Positions 1 to 8,505 of a DNA stretch of 64,000 nt are shown here, in pieces. The notes beneath the pieces are model-generated. The model was not told the DNA's origin. It did no database searches and saw nothing but the letters and a program-made list of their open reading frames with translations. How positions within the stretch are numbered: the stretch's first letter is position 1; each line of letters opens with the position of its first letter. The position numbers and the translations under genes were made by a program. The DNA is from Rhodospirillales bacterium. GTDB lineage: Bacteria > Pseudomonadota > Alphaproteobacteria > Acetobacterales > Acetobacteraceae. Location: positions 51,083-115,082 of the forward strand of contig JANYDF010000043.1 in NCBI GenBank assembly GCA_025359905.1. Reading direction: 5' to 3'.

Positions 1-1103
1 CCGCACTGAATGCGCTGTATCGCCACATCGTCGGCTGTTACCGCGAACGCGGCAGTGCCGTGATGATGGGTGCGTCGCACATCGCCCGGCAATTGCTGTG
101 GCTGCAAACCGGCTGGCCGGATGCGGTGGCCAATGCCACGGCATTCCTGGCCTTGCCGCAATACTGGGCGTGGCGCTTGAGCGGCGTGGCGGCGGCGGAA
201 CCGTCCTGCCTCGGGGCGCAATCGCATCTGTGGTCGGCCATCTCGGGCGTGTACGCCCCCATTGTTGCGGCACGCGGCTGGGAACGGCTGTTGCCGGCCA
301 TCCGCCCCGGCTGGACGGCCCTCGGTCCGCTCAGCCCGGAATGGGCGGTGCGCACTGGCCTGCCGGCCGACGTGCCGGTGCTGTGCGGCGTGCATGACAG
401 CACCGCCAACTTCTACCGCTACCAGGCTGCGGGGATGCGCGGCCTGACGGTGATTTCCACCGGCACCTGGATCGTCGGCATCAGCGACGAGACCCGGCTG
501 GAGGCGCTGGACGAAGCACGCGGCATGACCAGCAACGCCGACCCGGCGGGCCGCCCGCTGGCGGGCGCGTTGTGCATGGGCGGGCGCGAATACGCGCTGA
601 TCGCCGGGCAGCAATCAGCCCCCGGCCATGCCGATCCCGCCATCGCCGCAGCCCTGATCGCCCGTGGCACCATCCCGGTGCCCTGCTTCGGCGAGGAGGA
701 CGGCATGCTGCCGGGCCGGGGGGGGCGCGGCTATTTCGACGGTCCGCCGCCCGAGTCTGCCGCCGAGCGGCGGGCGCTGGCGGTGATCGCCACCGCGCTG
801 CTGACCTGCCACGTGCTCGACTCGCTGGCCAGCCAGGGCAGCGTGGTGCTGGACGGCACGTTCGCCACCGATCCGCTGTATCCGGCGCTGGTGGCATCGC
901 TGCGGCCGGATCAACGCATTCTGTTTAACCTCGATACGTACGGTGTTGCCGCAGGGGCGGCCTTGCTCGCCGGGCACGCCAGCCGTACCAACCCAGCGCC
1001 GGTGGCCCTGCTGACCGCCCAACCGCTCACCCTTCCTGCGCTGCCCGCCTATCGCGCCCGCTGGCGCCGGCTGGCCGCTGAACCGACGGAGACACCGACA
1101 TGA
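1..1103 (+). CDS. FGGY-family carbohydrate kinase (5' truncated)
   Basis: The reading frame is open from the first bases of the window, so the N-terminus, which includes the ATP-binding DxGT-type motif, lies outside it. The visible part is the end of the first FGGY lobe and the whole C-terminal lobe. It shows the GVHDSTANFYRYQ segment, typical of the catalytic GxxDS region, and the STGTWIVGIS segment, which matches the phosphate-loop part of FGGY kinases. Such enzymes phosphorylate a sugar or polyol with ATP in the cytoplasm. The stop overlaps the start of a class II aldolase gene by 4 bases. This suggests a kinase-aldolase pair of the fuculose/rhamnulose or tetronate type. The substrate cannot be read from the sequence. 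Confidence 0.85.
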   Translation, partial: ALNALYRHIVGCYRERGSAVMMGASHIARQLLWLQTGWPDAVANATAFLALPQYWAWRLSGVAAAEPSCLGAQSHLWSAISGVYAPIVAARGWERLLPAIRPGWTALGPLSPEWAVRTGLPADVPVLCGVHDSTANFYRYQAAGMRGLTVISTGTWIVGISDETRLEALDEARGMTSNADPAGRPLAGALCMGGREYALIAGQQSAPGHADPAIAAALIARGTIPVPCFGEEDGMLPGRGGRGYFDGPPPESAAERRALAVIATALLTCHVLDSLASQGSVVLDGTFATDPLYPALVASLRPDQRILFNLDTYGVAAGAALLAGHASRTNPAPVALLTAQPLTLPALPAYRARWRRLAAEPTETPT

Positions 1104-1957
1104 ACAAAGCCCAAGAAAACGCCCTGCGCCGCGAGATGGTCACCACGTGCCGCAAGATGAACAGCACCGGCATCAACCAGGGCACGGCGGGCAACCTGTC
1201 GATCCGGCTGGATGACGACAGCTTTCTGATCACCCCGTCGTCGCTGCCGTACGACATCATGCAACCGGACGACATCATGAAGATGTGGTTCGACGGCACG
1301 TTCGAGGGCAAGCACCGCCCGTCGTCGGAATGGCGTTTCCACCGCGACATCCTGCGCCACCGCGAAGACATGAACGTGGTGCTGCACTGTCACTCGATGT
1401 ACGCCACCACGCTGGCGGTGCACCACAAAACCATCCCGTCGTTTCACTACATGACCGGCGTGGCGGGCGGCATTACCATTCGCTGCGCGCGCTACGCCAC
1501 CTTCGGCACGCAAGCCCTGTCCGATGCCGCCATCGAGGCGCTCGACGGCCGCCTCGCCTGCCTGCTCGGCCAGCATGGCCAGATCTCGCTGGGCAAAAGC
1601 TTCGCCAGCGCGCTGTGGCTGGCCGTCGAGGTGGAAACCATCTCGCGCATGTATGTCCAGGCGCTGACGCTGGGCGAGCCGCCGATCCTCAGCGATGAGG
1701 AAATGGCCCGCGTGATCGGCCAGATGCAGCGCATGAGCTACGGCCAGATGCCGGAAGCCGACGGCAGCAACGATGTGGCCCGTCCGAAGGCGGCACCGAA
1801 GAAGGCCGCGGCCAAAAAGGCGGCGCCCGCAAAGAAGGTAGCGGCTGTGAAGAAGGCAGCACCGGCGAAGAAGGCGGCACCGGCTCGGGGGGCGGCGCCC
1901 GCGAAGAAGCCGGCTGGCCGCAAGCCGGCGGCCAAGGCGGCGCGCAAACGCAACTGA
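1100..1957 (+). CDS. Class II aldolase/adducin family protein with Lys/Ala-rich tail
   Basis: Residues 1 to about 220 form a class II (zinc) aldolase domain. A GTAGNLSIR motif lies near the N-terminus and the metal-binding HCHS motif lies near residue 95. Family members split sugar-1-phosphates such as fuculose-1-phosphate into DHAP and an aldehyde, or act as epimerases. The gene overlaps the upstream FGGY kinase by 4 bases, which supports one catabolic operon. After about residue 225 the protein changes to roughly 60 residues made almost entirely of Ala, Lys and Pro in AAPAKK-type repeats, like bacterial histone-H1-like proteins. That tail is not part of the usual aldolase fold. The catalytic call is firm at family level but the substrate is unknown. 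Confidence 0.85.
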   Translation: MNKAQENALRREMVTTCRKMNSTGINQGTAGNLSIRLDDDSFLITPSSLPYDIMQPDDIMKMWFDGTFEGKHRPSSEWRFHRDILRHREDMNVVLHCHSMYATTLAVHHKTIPSFHYMTGVAGGITIRCARYATFGTQALSDAAIEALDGRLACLLGQHGQISLGKSFASALWLAVEVETISRMYVQALTLGEPPILSDEEMARVIGQMQRMSYGQMPEADGSNDVARPKAAPKKAAAKKAAPAKKVAAVKKAAPAKKAAPARGAAPAKKPAGRKPAAKAARKRN

Positions 1958-1989
1958 CGCGGGTTGGCCGGATGTGCTAGGCTTTTGCC

Positions 1990-2133
1990 ATGTTCGCATC
2001 CGCCAAGATCCCGGATCATATCACGGCGGCAGAGTTCCTCGCGTGGGATCCGCAGGACGGACAAGCGTGGCAACTGGTCGATGGCGAGCCGCAGGCCATG
2101 TCGCCAGCGGGCGTCTCGCACGCAGGCCGTTGA
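1990..2133 (+). pseudogene. N-terminal remnant of a Uma2-family (DUF820) endonuclease-like gene
   Basis: Translation from the ATG gives 47 residues and then a TGA. The peptide contains MTAAEFL-like and WQLVDGEPQAMSPAG segments, which are the hallmark beginning of Uma2-family proteins (PD-(D/E)XK fold, usually 180-200 residues). The catalytic core is absent. Downstream sequence up to the dehydrogenase gene at 2188 does not continue it in another frame. It is read as a truncated relic rather than a working gene. Recognition rests on the family's characteristic N-terminal motif. Confidence 0.65.
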
Positions 2134-2187
2134 CAGCGGCGCGCGCCGCATTCGATCATACGTATACAAATGATCGGACGGCGCCGC

Positions 2188-3027
2188 ATGGGCCTATATC
2201 TGACCCCCGCCAGCCTGGAAGCGGCACTCGATGCCTTGGCCAGCCAGCGCCTGACGGTCCTGGCGGGCGGCACCGATCATTTCCCCGCCCGCGTGCTGCA
2301 TGCGCCGGACGAAGCCATTCTCGACATTACCCGTCTGCCCGGACTGCGCGGCATCGCGCGTCAGGGCAACGCGTGGTGGCTGCCGTGCCTGACCACCTGG
2401 GCGGACATCGCCGAAGCCAGACTTCCGCCGCTGTTCCACGGGTTGCAGCAGGCGGCACGGCAGGTCGGCGGCGCGCAAGTACAGAATGTGGCGACGCTGG
2501 CGGGCAATATCTGCAACGCCAGCCCGGCGGCGGACGGCGTGCCCGCGCTGCTGGCGCTGGACGCCGAAGTGGTGCTGGCCTGCGCCACCGGCGAGCGCAC
2601 ACTGACACTGCAAGACTTTCTGCGCGGCCCGCGCGAAACCGCACGTCGGCCGGATGAATTGGTGCTTGGCCTGCGTATCCCGGCGGCGGACGCGCGCTCC
2701 TGCTTTCTCAAGCTCGGTGCGCGCGCCTACTTGGTCATCTCAATTGCCATGGTATCCGCCGCCGCCGCATTCGCTGGCGATGGCCGCATTGTCCGCGCCC
2801 GCGTGGCCGTCGGCGCGTGCTCGCCGGTCGCGGCGCGGCTGCCCGCGTTGGAGGCGGCATTGACTGGGCAGTTCCCCGACCCGGCGCTGGTGCGGCCCGA
2901 GCATCTTGCGCCGCTGGCCCCCATCGACGACATCCGCGCCTCGGCAGCCTATCGCCGCCACGCCGCACTCGAACTGGTACGCCGTGCGGTCGCTGCATTG
3001 GCCGAAGCGCAGGCGGTGGCGGCATGA
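2188..3027 (+). CDS. Xanthine dehydrogenase family protein, FAD-binding subunit
   Basis: This is a CoxM/XdhB-type FAD subunit of about 279 residues. Near residues 30-36 it has the FAD-binding AGGTDHF motif. Near residues 105-120 it has the second flavin motif VATLAGNICNASPAADGVP. The C-terminal CO-dehydrogenase flavoprotein domain follows. The subunit passes electrons from the molybdenum and Fe-S centres to an acceptor. I prefer the ATG at 2188, because the family begins MxLYLxPxSL; an in-frame ATG at 2170 would add six residues. The end overlaps the next gene, the matching Fe-S/Mo subunit, by 4 bases. The context suggests hydroxylation of an N-heterocycle rather than xanthine, but that is inference. 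Confidence 0.88.
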   Translation: MGLYLTPASLEAALDALASQRLTVLAGGTDHFPARVLHAPDEAILDITRLPGLRGIARQGNAWWLPCLTTWADIAEARLPPLFHGLQQAARQVGGAQVQNVATLAGNICNASPAADGVPALLALDAEVVLACATGERTLTLQDFLRGPRETARRPDELVLGLRIPAADARSCFLKLGARAYLVISIAMVSAAAAFAGDGRIVRARVAVGACSPVAARLPALEAALTGQFPDPALVRPEHLAPLAPIDDIRASAAYRRHAALELVRRAVAALAEAQAVAA

Positions 3028-5723
3028 ACATCGCGTTCACGCTGAACGGCCGCGCCGTCAGCCTGGATAGCGCGCCGGGCAAACGGCTCGCCGATGTGCT
3101 GCGCGACGATCTCGGGCTGACCGGCACCAAGATCGGCTGCAATGCCGGCGATTGCGGCGCCTGCACGGTGCTGCTCGATGGGCGGCAGGTCTGCGCCTGC
3201 ATGGTGCCGGTGGCCCGCGCCGAGGGCCGCAGCGTGCAAACGGTGGAAGGACTGGCCGATGCCGGCGTTTTGTCTGCACTGCAAGCCGCCTTTCTGCGCC
3301 ACGGGGCGGCACAATGCGGCATCTGCTCGCCCGGCATGCTGATGGCGGCCAGCGATCTGCTGACGCGCAACGCGAACCCGAGCGAGCCCGAGGTATTGGA
3401 CGCGCTCGGCGGCGTGCTGTGCCGCTGCACCGGCTACCGCAAGATTGTCGAGGCAATTCTGGACGTTGGCGGGCAAACGGCGGAGCCTGCGCCCGGTGCG
3501 TCGGTCGGCGCGCGGCTGCCCAAGATCGACGGCCCGGCCAAACTGACCGGCGTTGAGCAATTCGGCGCCGACGCGCTGCCGCCTGAGCCGTGTCTTTCGC
3601 TGCACGTGATGCGCAGTCCGCACCCGCACGCCCGCTTTACGCTCGGAGATTTCACGGCACTGCATGCCGCCCATCCCGGCTTGGCCCGCGTGCTGACAGC
3701 CGCCGATATTCCCGGCCGCAATCTGTATGGCATATACCCAACCGGCAAAGACCAGCCAGTGCTGGCCGAAGGCTACGTGCGCCATCGCGGTGAAGCTGTT
3801 TGCGCGCTGGTGGGCGATGCCGACACGCTCGCCCGCATCCGCGACGCCGATGTGCCGATTACCTGGGAGATGCTTCCGGCGGTGACTTTCGACGGCGGCG
3901 GGGCGGATCTGCACGCCCACGCCCCTGATAACGTGCTGTGCCGCGGCCACGTGGCGCGCGGCGATGTGGCCGCCGGACTGCGTGGCGCCGCCCACGCCGC
4001 CATCGAAACCCGCTCCGGCTTCGTCGAGCACGCCTATATCGAGCCCGAGGCCGGTTATGCCCGGCGCACTGGCGAGCGTATCGAAGTGGTGGCCTGCACC
4101 CAGACGCCGTACATGGACCGCGACGAACTGGCACCGATTCTCGGTATAACACCGGAACAGGTACGTGTCATACCGACCGCCGTCGGCGGCGGGTTTGGCG
4201 GCAAACTGGACCTCAGCCTGCAACCGCTCGCCTGCATCGCGGCGTGGCTGCTGAACCGCCCGGTGCGCGTGGTCTACACGCGGCCCGAAAGCATGGTCTC
4301 CACCACCAAGCGCCACCCATCGCGCATCGCAGCCGAGGCGGCAGCGGATGCCGATGGGCGGCTGACCGGCTTTCGTTTCCACGGCGATTTCGATACCGGC
4401 GCCTATGCCAGTTGGGGGCCGACGGTGGCCAACCGGGTGCCGGTGCACGCCACCGGCCCGTACCAAGTGCCCAATCTGCTGTGCACCAGCACCGCCATTC
4501 ACACCAACGGCCCGCCGTCCGGCGCGTTTCGCGGCTTCGGCGTGCCGCAGGCGGCGATTGCCGGTGAGGCGCTGATGGACATGCTGGCCGCGCAATTGGG
4601 CCTCGACCCGTGGGCAATCCGCCGCATCAACGCGCTCGGCGTCGATGGCGTGACCGCGACTGGGCAGGTGCTGGGCGAAGGTGCGGCGTTGCCGGAATGC
4701 CTGGACGCGATCAAGCCACGCTGGGACGCACTGCGCGCGGAAGCGGCCGCGTTCAACGCACGCCAAACCGGGCCTCTGCGGCGCGGCGCGGGTATCGCTT
4801 GCATGTGGTACGGCATCGGCAACACCAGCCTCGCCAACCCGTCAGAAATGAGCGTTGGCATCACCCAGGATGGCCGCGCGGTGCTGTTCTCGGGCGCGGT
4901 GGATATTGGCCAGGGTTCCAACACTATCATGCTGCAAATCGCCGCCGATGCTCTGGGCATTCCAGCGAATGCGCTGGACCTGGTGGCGGGCGACACCGGC
5001 CGCACCCGCGATGCTGGGAAAACCAGCGCATCGCGGCAAACCTTCGTCAGCGGCAATGCGGCGAAACGGGCAGGCGAGGCGTTGCGCGCCGAGATTCTCC
5101 GCCGGGTGAATGCCGGGCCGAGTGCCGCCATCGCGCTGACGGACGGCAAGATCGCCGTGACCGATGCTGGGCAAACCACCCTGCTCGACCCGTCGTTGCT
5201 ACCGGCCGAAGCGGAGGGTGTGGTGCTGCGCGGCGTGGGCCGCTTCGATCCGCCCACCACGCCGCTGGACGCCAACGGCCAGGGCATCCCGTACGCGGCG
5301 TACGCCTTCGCGGCGCAGGCAGCCTTGGTGGAGGTGGATACCGCGCTCGGCACCGTGCGCGTGTTGCGCATCGTGGCGGCACATGACGTGGGGCGGGCAG
5401 TGAACCCAACGCAGGTCGAAGGCCAAATCCACGGCGGTATCGCGCAAGGTCTGGGCCTTGCCTTGATGGAGGAATACGTGCCCGGCCGCACCGATAACCT
5501 GCACGATTACTTGATCCCCACCATCGGCGACATCCCGCCCATCGAGACGCTGTTGATCGAACGACCCGACCCGCTCGGCCCGTACGGTGCGAAGGGCGTC
5601 GGCGAGCCGGCACTGGTGGCCACGGCACCGGCCATTCTGAACGCCATTCATCACGCCACCGGCGCGCGCATCACCCAGGTACCGGCAACGCCGGATCGCG
5701 TGCTGGCGGCGCTGCGCCAATGA
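3024..5723 (+). CDS. Fused [2Fe-2S] and molybdopterin subunit of an XDH-family hydroxylase
   Basis: One protein of 899 residues joins two normally separate subunits. Residues 1-155 form the Fe-S part. The plant-type cluster ligands are C39, C44, C47 and C59, and a second CGIC...CRCTGY set follows near residues 98-140. From about residue 165 a molybdopterin-binding aldehyde oxidase/xanthine dehydrogenase domain runs to the end, with GGGFGGK near residue 390 and GAFRGFGVPQ near residue 500. Enzymes of this family insert oxygen from water into aromatic N-heterocycles or aldehydes. The open frame extends upstream to 2817, but the start at 3024 fits the family and overlaps the FAD gene by 4 bases. 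The downstream 6-hydroxynicotinate-reductase-like gene hints at a nicotinate-like substrate. Confidence 0.9.
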   Translation: MNIAFTLNGRAVSLDSAPGKRLADVLRDDLGLTGTKIGCNAGDCGACTVLLDGRQVCACMVPVARAEGRSVQTVEGLADAGVLSALQAAFLRHGAAQCGICSPGMLMAASDLLTRNANPSEPEVLDALGGVLCRCTGYRKIVEAILDVGGQTAEPAPGASVGARLPKIDGPAKLTGVEQFGADALPPEPCLSLHVMRSPHPHARFTLGDFTALHAAHPGLARVLTAADIPGRNLYGIYPTGKDQPVLAEGYVRHRGEAVCALVGDADTLARIRDADVPITWEMLPAVTFDGGGADLHAHAPDNVLCRGHVARGDVAAGLRGAAHAAIETRSGFVEHAYIEPEAGYARRTGERIEVVACTQTPYMDRDELAPILGITPEQVRVIPTAVGGGFGGKLDLSLQPLACIAAWLLNRPVRVVYTRPESMVSTTKRHPSRIAAEAAADADGRLTGFRFHGDFDTGAYASWGPTVANRVPVHATGPYQVPNLLCTSTAIHTNGPPSGAFRGFGVPQAAIAGEALMDMLAAQLGLDPWAIRRINALGVDGVTATGQVLGEGAALPECLDAIKPRWDALRAEAAAFNARQTGPLRRGAGIACMWYGIGNTSLANPSEMSVGITQDGRAVLFSGAVDIGQGSNTIMLQIAADALGIPANALDLVAGDTGRTRDAGKTSASRQTFVSGNAAKRAGEALRAEILRRVNAGPSAAIALTDGKIAVTDAGQTTLLDPSLLPAEAEGVVLRGVGRFDPPTTPLDANGQGIPYAAYAFAAQAALVEVDTALGTVRVLRIVAAHDVGRAVNPTQVEGQIHGGIAQGLGLALMEEYVPGRTDNLHDYLIPTIGDIPPIETLLIERPDPLGPYGAKGVGEPALVATAPAILNAIHHATGARITQVPATPDRVLAALRQ

Positions 5724-7210
5724 CCACCGCCCACGCCGGACCTCCCGGCCCGGACCAAGCGGCGCTGTCCGCCGCCGTCGAACCCGGCCCCGAACCTACG
5801 ATTGTCACCTGCGACGCCTGCCCGGTGCTGTGCCGCATCCGTGCCGGCAAGACCGGGGCCTGCGACCGCTACGGCAACACCGGTGGCCGCCTGACCCGCC
5901 TGGACCCGCTGACCGTGCTGACCCGCTCGCCCGAGGCGGTGCGGTTTGCCGGCGCCGACTGGACCGGCAACCCGATTGCGGCGCGCGACGTGTTCGTCAC
6001 CGCCATCGGCGCGGGCACCACCTACCCGGACTACAAGCCCGCGCCGTTCATCGTCGGCAGCGAGGTCGATGGCGTCGATATGGTGACCGTCGTGTCCGAA
6101 GGCGTGTTCAGCTATTGCGGCCTGAAGGTCAAAATCGACACCGACCGCTTTCTCGGCCAGGAATGCGCCGCCGTGCGAGCCCATGGCGAGGCGATCGGCC
6201 ACATCACCACCGCCGAATACGGCAGCCAGATGCTCTCGCTCGGCGGCGTGCATCATCTGACCGGCGGCTCCAAGCGCGAAGGCGTGGTGACCTGCGAAAC
6301 GTTGCTGGCGCTGGCCAACGGCGGTGCTGTCGAACTGACAGTCGATGGCGGCGCCACGGTGCTGGTGCAATCCGGCGCCGCCCCGGTGGTCGATGGCGTG
6401 CCCGAGCACCGGATGCGGGTCGGCTGCGGCAGCGCCACCATCGGGATTTTCGCCAATCAGTGGCTCGGCCATGCCGACGAGGTGATCGTGGTGGATGACC
6501 ACATCACTGGCGTGTTGAGCGAACACCAGGCGGGCAAATTCCTTGGCCTGCGCCCGGCGGGCATCCGGGTGCGCGGGCGGCGATCCACCCCAGGACGGTA
6601 TTTTCAGGTGGCCAATCCGGGCCAGGGCTGGGGCGGCACCGATATCGCTGAGCCGTTGAGCATCATCGAGAAGATCGACCCCAAGCTTGCGTGGCCCGGC
6701 CTGCGGCTGCTGATGGTGTCCACCACTGGCGAACATGCGGCGTGGTTCGTGCTGGACGACGCCTTGCGCCCGCAACCGGCTGGAATGCCGCCCGCGATTG
6801 CCGCCGCCGTGGCGCGCATCGGCGAGAACTGCGAACCGGCGCTTTGCACCGTGCTGTTCATGGCGGGCGCTGGCGGAAGCTTGCGCGCCGGAGCGACGGA
6901 AAATCCGGTGCTGCTGACCCGCTCGGTGCAATCCGGGCGCGCCCGCGTCACCTCGGGCGGGGCACCGGTTTACGTGTGGCCGGGCGGCGGGATCACCTAC
7001 ATGGCCGATGTCGCCACGATGCCGGCCGACGCCTTCGGCAGCGTGCCGACCCCGGCGCTGGTGGCGCCGATTGAATTCACCCTGCCGCTGGCCGATTACG
7101 CAGCACTGGGCGGGCACATGGAACGGGTTCGGCCGGTGGCCGAATTGCTCGCCGATGCGCGGCCGCGCGGCGTCGTGCTGCCGCCGGGCGTATCGTTTCC
7201 AGTTTTGTGA
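5720..7210 (+). CDS. 6-hydroxynicotinate reductase-like Fe-S protein
   Basis: The protein has 496 residues. It begins with a small cysteine motif, CxxCxxxC at C31, C34 and C38 followed by C48, inside a segment ending GACDRYGN. This pattern belongs to the group annotated as 6-hydroxynicotinate reductase, the ferredoxin-dependent ring-reducing enzyme of anaerobic nicotinate fermentation in Eubacterium barkeri. In proteobacteria the biochemical role of these homologues is not settled. The rest is a large globular domain without membrane segments. It starts 4 bases inside the hydroxylase gene, so hydroxylation and ring reduction are probably consecutive steps. It ends with a GTGA overlap with a DUF559 gene, which looks like an intruder in the operon. 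Confidence 0.75.
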   Translation: MTTAHAGPPGPDQAALSAAVEPGPEPTIVTCDACPVLCRIRAGKTGACDRYGNTGGRLTRLDPLTVLTRSPEAVRFAGADWTGNPIAARDVFVTAIGAGTTYPDYKPAPFIVGSEVDGVDMVTVVSEGVFSYCGLKVKIDTDRFLGQECAAVRAHGEAIGHITTAEYGSQMLSLGGVHHLTGGSKREGVVTCETLLALANGGAVELTVDGGATVLVQSGAAPVVDGVPEHRMRVGCGSATIGIFANQWLGHADEVIVVDDHITGVLSEHQAGKFLGLRPAGIRVRGRRSTPGRYFQVANPGQGWGGTDIAEPLSIIEKIDPKLAWPGLRLLMVSTTGEHAAWFVLDDALRPQPAGMPPAIAAAVARIGENCEPALCTVLFMAGAGGSLRAGATENPVLLTRSVQSGRARVTSGGAPVYVWPGGGITYMADVATMPADAFGSVPTPALVAPIEFTLPLADYAALGGHMERVRPVAELLADARPRGVVLPPGVSFPVL

Positions 7211-7626
7211 CAAGCGTCGTGCTCGCCCGCCAGATGCGCCAGAACCCGACGCCAGCCGAACGGTTACTGTGGCAGGCGTTCCGGCGCAAAGCCTTTGCTG
7301 GACTGAAGATTCGACGGCAAGTGCCATTCTGGTACTACATTTTGGACTTCTATATTCCGGCGCTGCGCATCGCCATTGAGGTCGATGGCGAAAGCCATGT
7401 TGATGCTGCTGCCGACGTTGCGCGGGATGCTTGGTTCCTGGCTCAGGGCATTCGCACAGTCCGCTATTGGAACAATGCGGTGACAGCAAACCTCGAAGGC
7501 GTGCTGTTGTCGCTACTTGCTGAATTCTTCCCTGCGGCACCGCCCCCTCCCCCCAACCCCCTCCCGCAAGGGGAGGGGGTGTTCGCTTCCCCCCTCCCCT
7601 TGCGGGAGGGGCCGGGGGAGGGGTGA
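7207..7626 (+). CDS. DUF559 domain protein (Vsr/restriction-endonuclease-like fold)
   Basis: The protein has 139 residues and a GTG start overlapping the previous stop. Residues 8-110 match the DUF559 pattern: RQNPTPAERLLWQAFR, then KIRRQVPF, DFYIP, IEVDGESH and IRTVRYWN. The D...E-x-D arrangement resembles the active site of very-short-patch and PD-(D/E)XK nucleases. No activity is established for the family. The last 27 or so residues (PPPPPNPLPQGEG and similar) are not protein-like. They are the translation of a GC-rich palindromic repeat that covers the end of the gene. The gene separates two members of a metabolic operon, which suggests it arrived later. Confidence 0.8.
   Translation: MTSVVLARQMRQNPTPAERLLWQAFRRKAFAGLKIRRQVPFWYYILDFYIPALRIAIEVDGESHVDAAADVARDAWFLAQGIRTVRYWNNAVTANLEGVLLSLLAEFFPAAPPPPPNPLPQGEGVFASPLPLREGPGEG
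7544..7623. repeat. GC-rich 80-bp palindromic repeat at the 3' end of the DUF559 gene
   Basis: The inner arms are 7558-7579 and 7590-7611, a perfect 22-bp inverted repeat around a 10-base loop. A further 10-bp pair, CCCCTCCCCC at 7544-7553 with GGGGGAGGGG at 7614-7623, extends the structure. It lies entirely within the coding sequence, so the DUF559 protein ends in repeat-encoded residues. Similar C-rich palindromes are scattered in many high-GC proteobacterial genomes. Copy number here cannot be judged from one window. Confidence 0.9.
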
Positions 7627-7641
7627 CACCCCGATCCCACC

Positions 7642-8505
7642 GTGTCGCATCAAATCGACCTGCTGCCCGGCCAGCGCCTGCATTTGCAACACGGGCCGAT
7701 TGACCTGATTTGCCGTGCGTGGGGCGATGCGGACGAAGTGCAAGCCGCCTACGCGCAAGCCGCTGCCGCATTTCCATCAGTGCTGCCTGACTTATGCGCC
7801 GAACTGCCGCTGCTGCGTACCCCCCTGCCCGCCCCGCTGCCGCACGGTGCGGTGGCGCGGGCGATGCACGCCGCCTGCATGCCTTATGCAGGCGATTTCA
7901 TCACCCCTATGGCAGCCGTCGCGGGGGCCGTGGCCGATTACGTCTTGTCGGCGATGACCGCCGGGCGGCGTTTGCAACGCGCCTACGTCAACAACGGCGG
8001 CGACATCGCGTTTTATTTGCCGCCCGGTGCCGAATTGCGCTGCGGGCTGGTAGCCGACCTCGCGGCCCCGGCGCTGAACGGCATTTTCGTTTTGCAGTCG
8101 GCGCATCCGGCGCGCGGGCTGGCAACATCCGGGCGGGCTTGCAAAGGCCAGGGCGGGCGCAGTTTTTCGTTTGGCGTTGCCGACGCGGTAAGCGTGCTGG
8201 CCGACAGCGCCGCGATGGCCGACGCGGCGGCCAGCATGGTGGGCAACGCGGTGGACTTGCCCGGCCATCCGGCCATCGCCCGCCGCCCGGCCAACGCGGT
8301 CGACCCGGACTCCGATCTTGGCGGACGGCTCATCACCTGGGCGCTCGGTCCGCTGAATGAAATTGAAATTATCAGCGCGCTAGACGCCGGGGCAGCACGC
8401 GCGGATGCTCTGCTGCAAGCGGGGCTGATTCGCGGCGCGGCGCTGGCGTTGCGCGGGCAGATCAGACTATGCGGCCAAACCGTTCCGCTTTTGGAGAGCA
8501 CATGA
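7642..8505 (+). CDS. UPF0280 family protein
   Basis: The protein has 287 residues and starts at a GTG codon. It matches the UPF0280 family through segments such as PHGAVARAMHAACMPYAGDF, the YVNNGGDIAFYLPPG stretch and GRSFSFGVADAV. The conserved N-N-G-G-D and G-R-S residues resemble those of ApbE-type flavin-modifying folds. The function is not established. The stop overlaps the following DUF1185 gene by 4 bases, and the pair lies in the same operon as the hydroxylase and the reductase-like gene. A role in maturing or assisting the ring-reduction step is inference from this context. Confidence 0.8.
   Translation: MSHQIDLLPGQRLHLQHGPIDLICRAWGDADEVQAAYAQAAAAFPSVLPDLCAELPLLRTPLPAPLPHGAVARAMHAACMPYAGDFITPMAAVAGAVADYVLSAMTAGRRLQRAYVNNGGDIAFYLPPGAELRCGLVADLAAPALNGIFVLQSAHPARGLATSGRACKGQGGRSFSFGVADAVSVLADSAAMADAAASMVGNAVDLPGHPAIARRPANAVDPDSDLGGRLITWALGPLNEIEIISALDAGAARADALLQAGLIRGAALALRGQIRLCGQTVPLLEST

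Noticed and set aside
5651..7777. Reverse-strand open frame of 708 codons opposite the reductase-like gene
   Set aside because: It covers the recognised Fe-S protein, the DUF559 gene and the palindrome. Its composition is that of a shadow frame.
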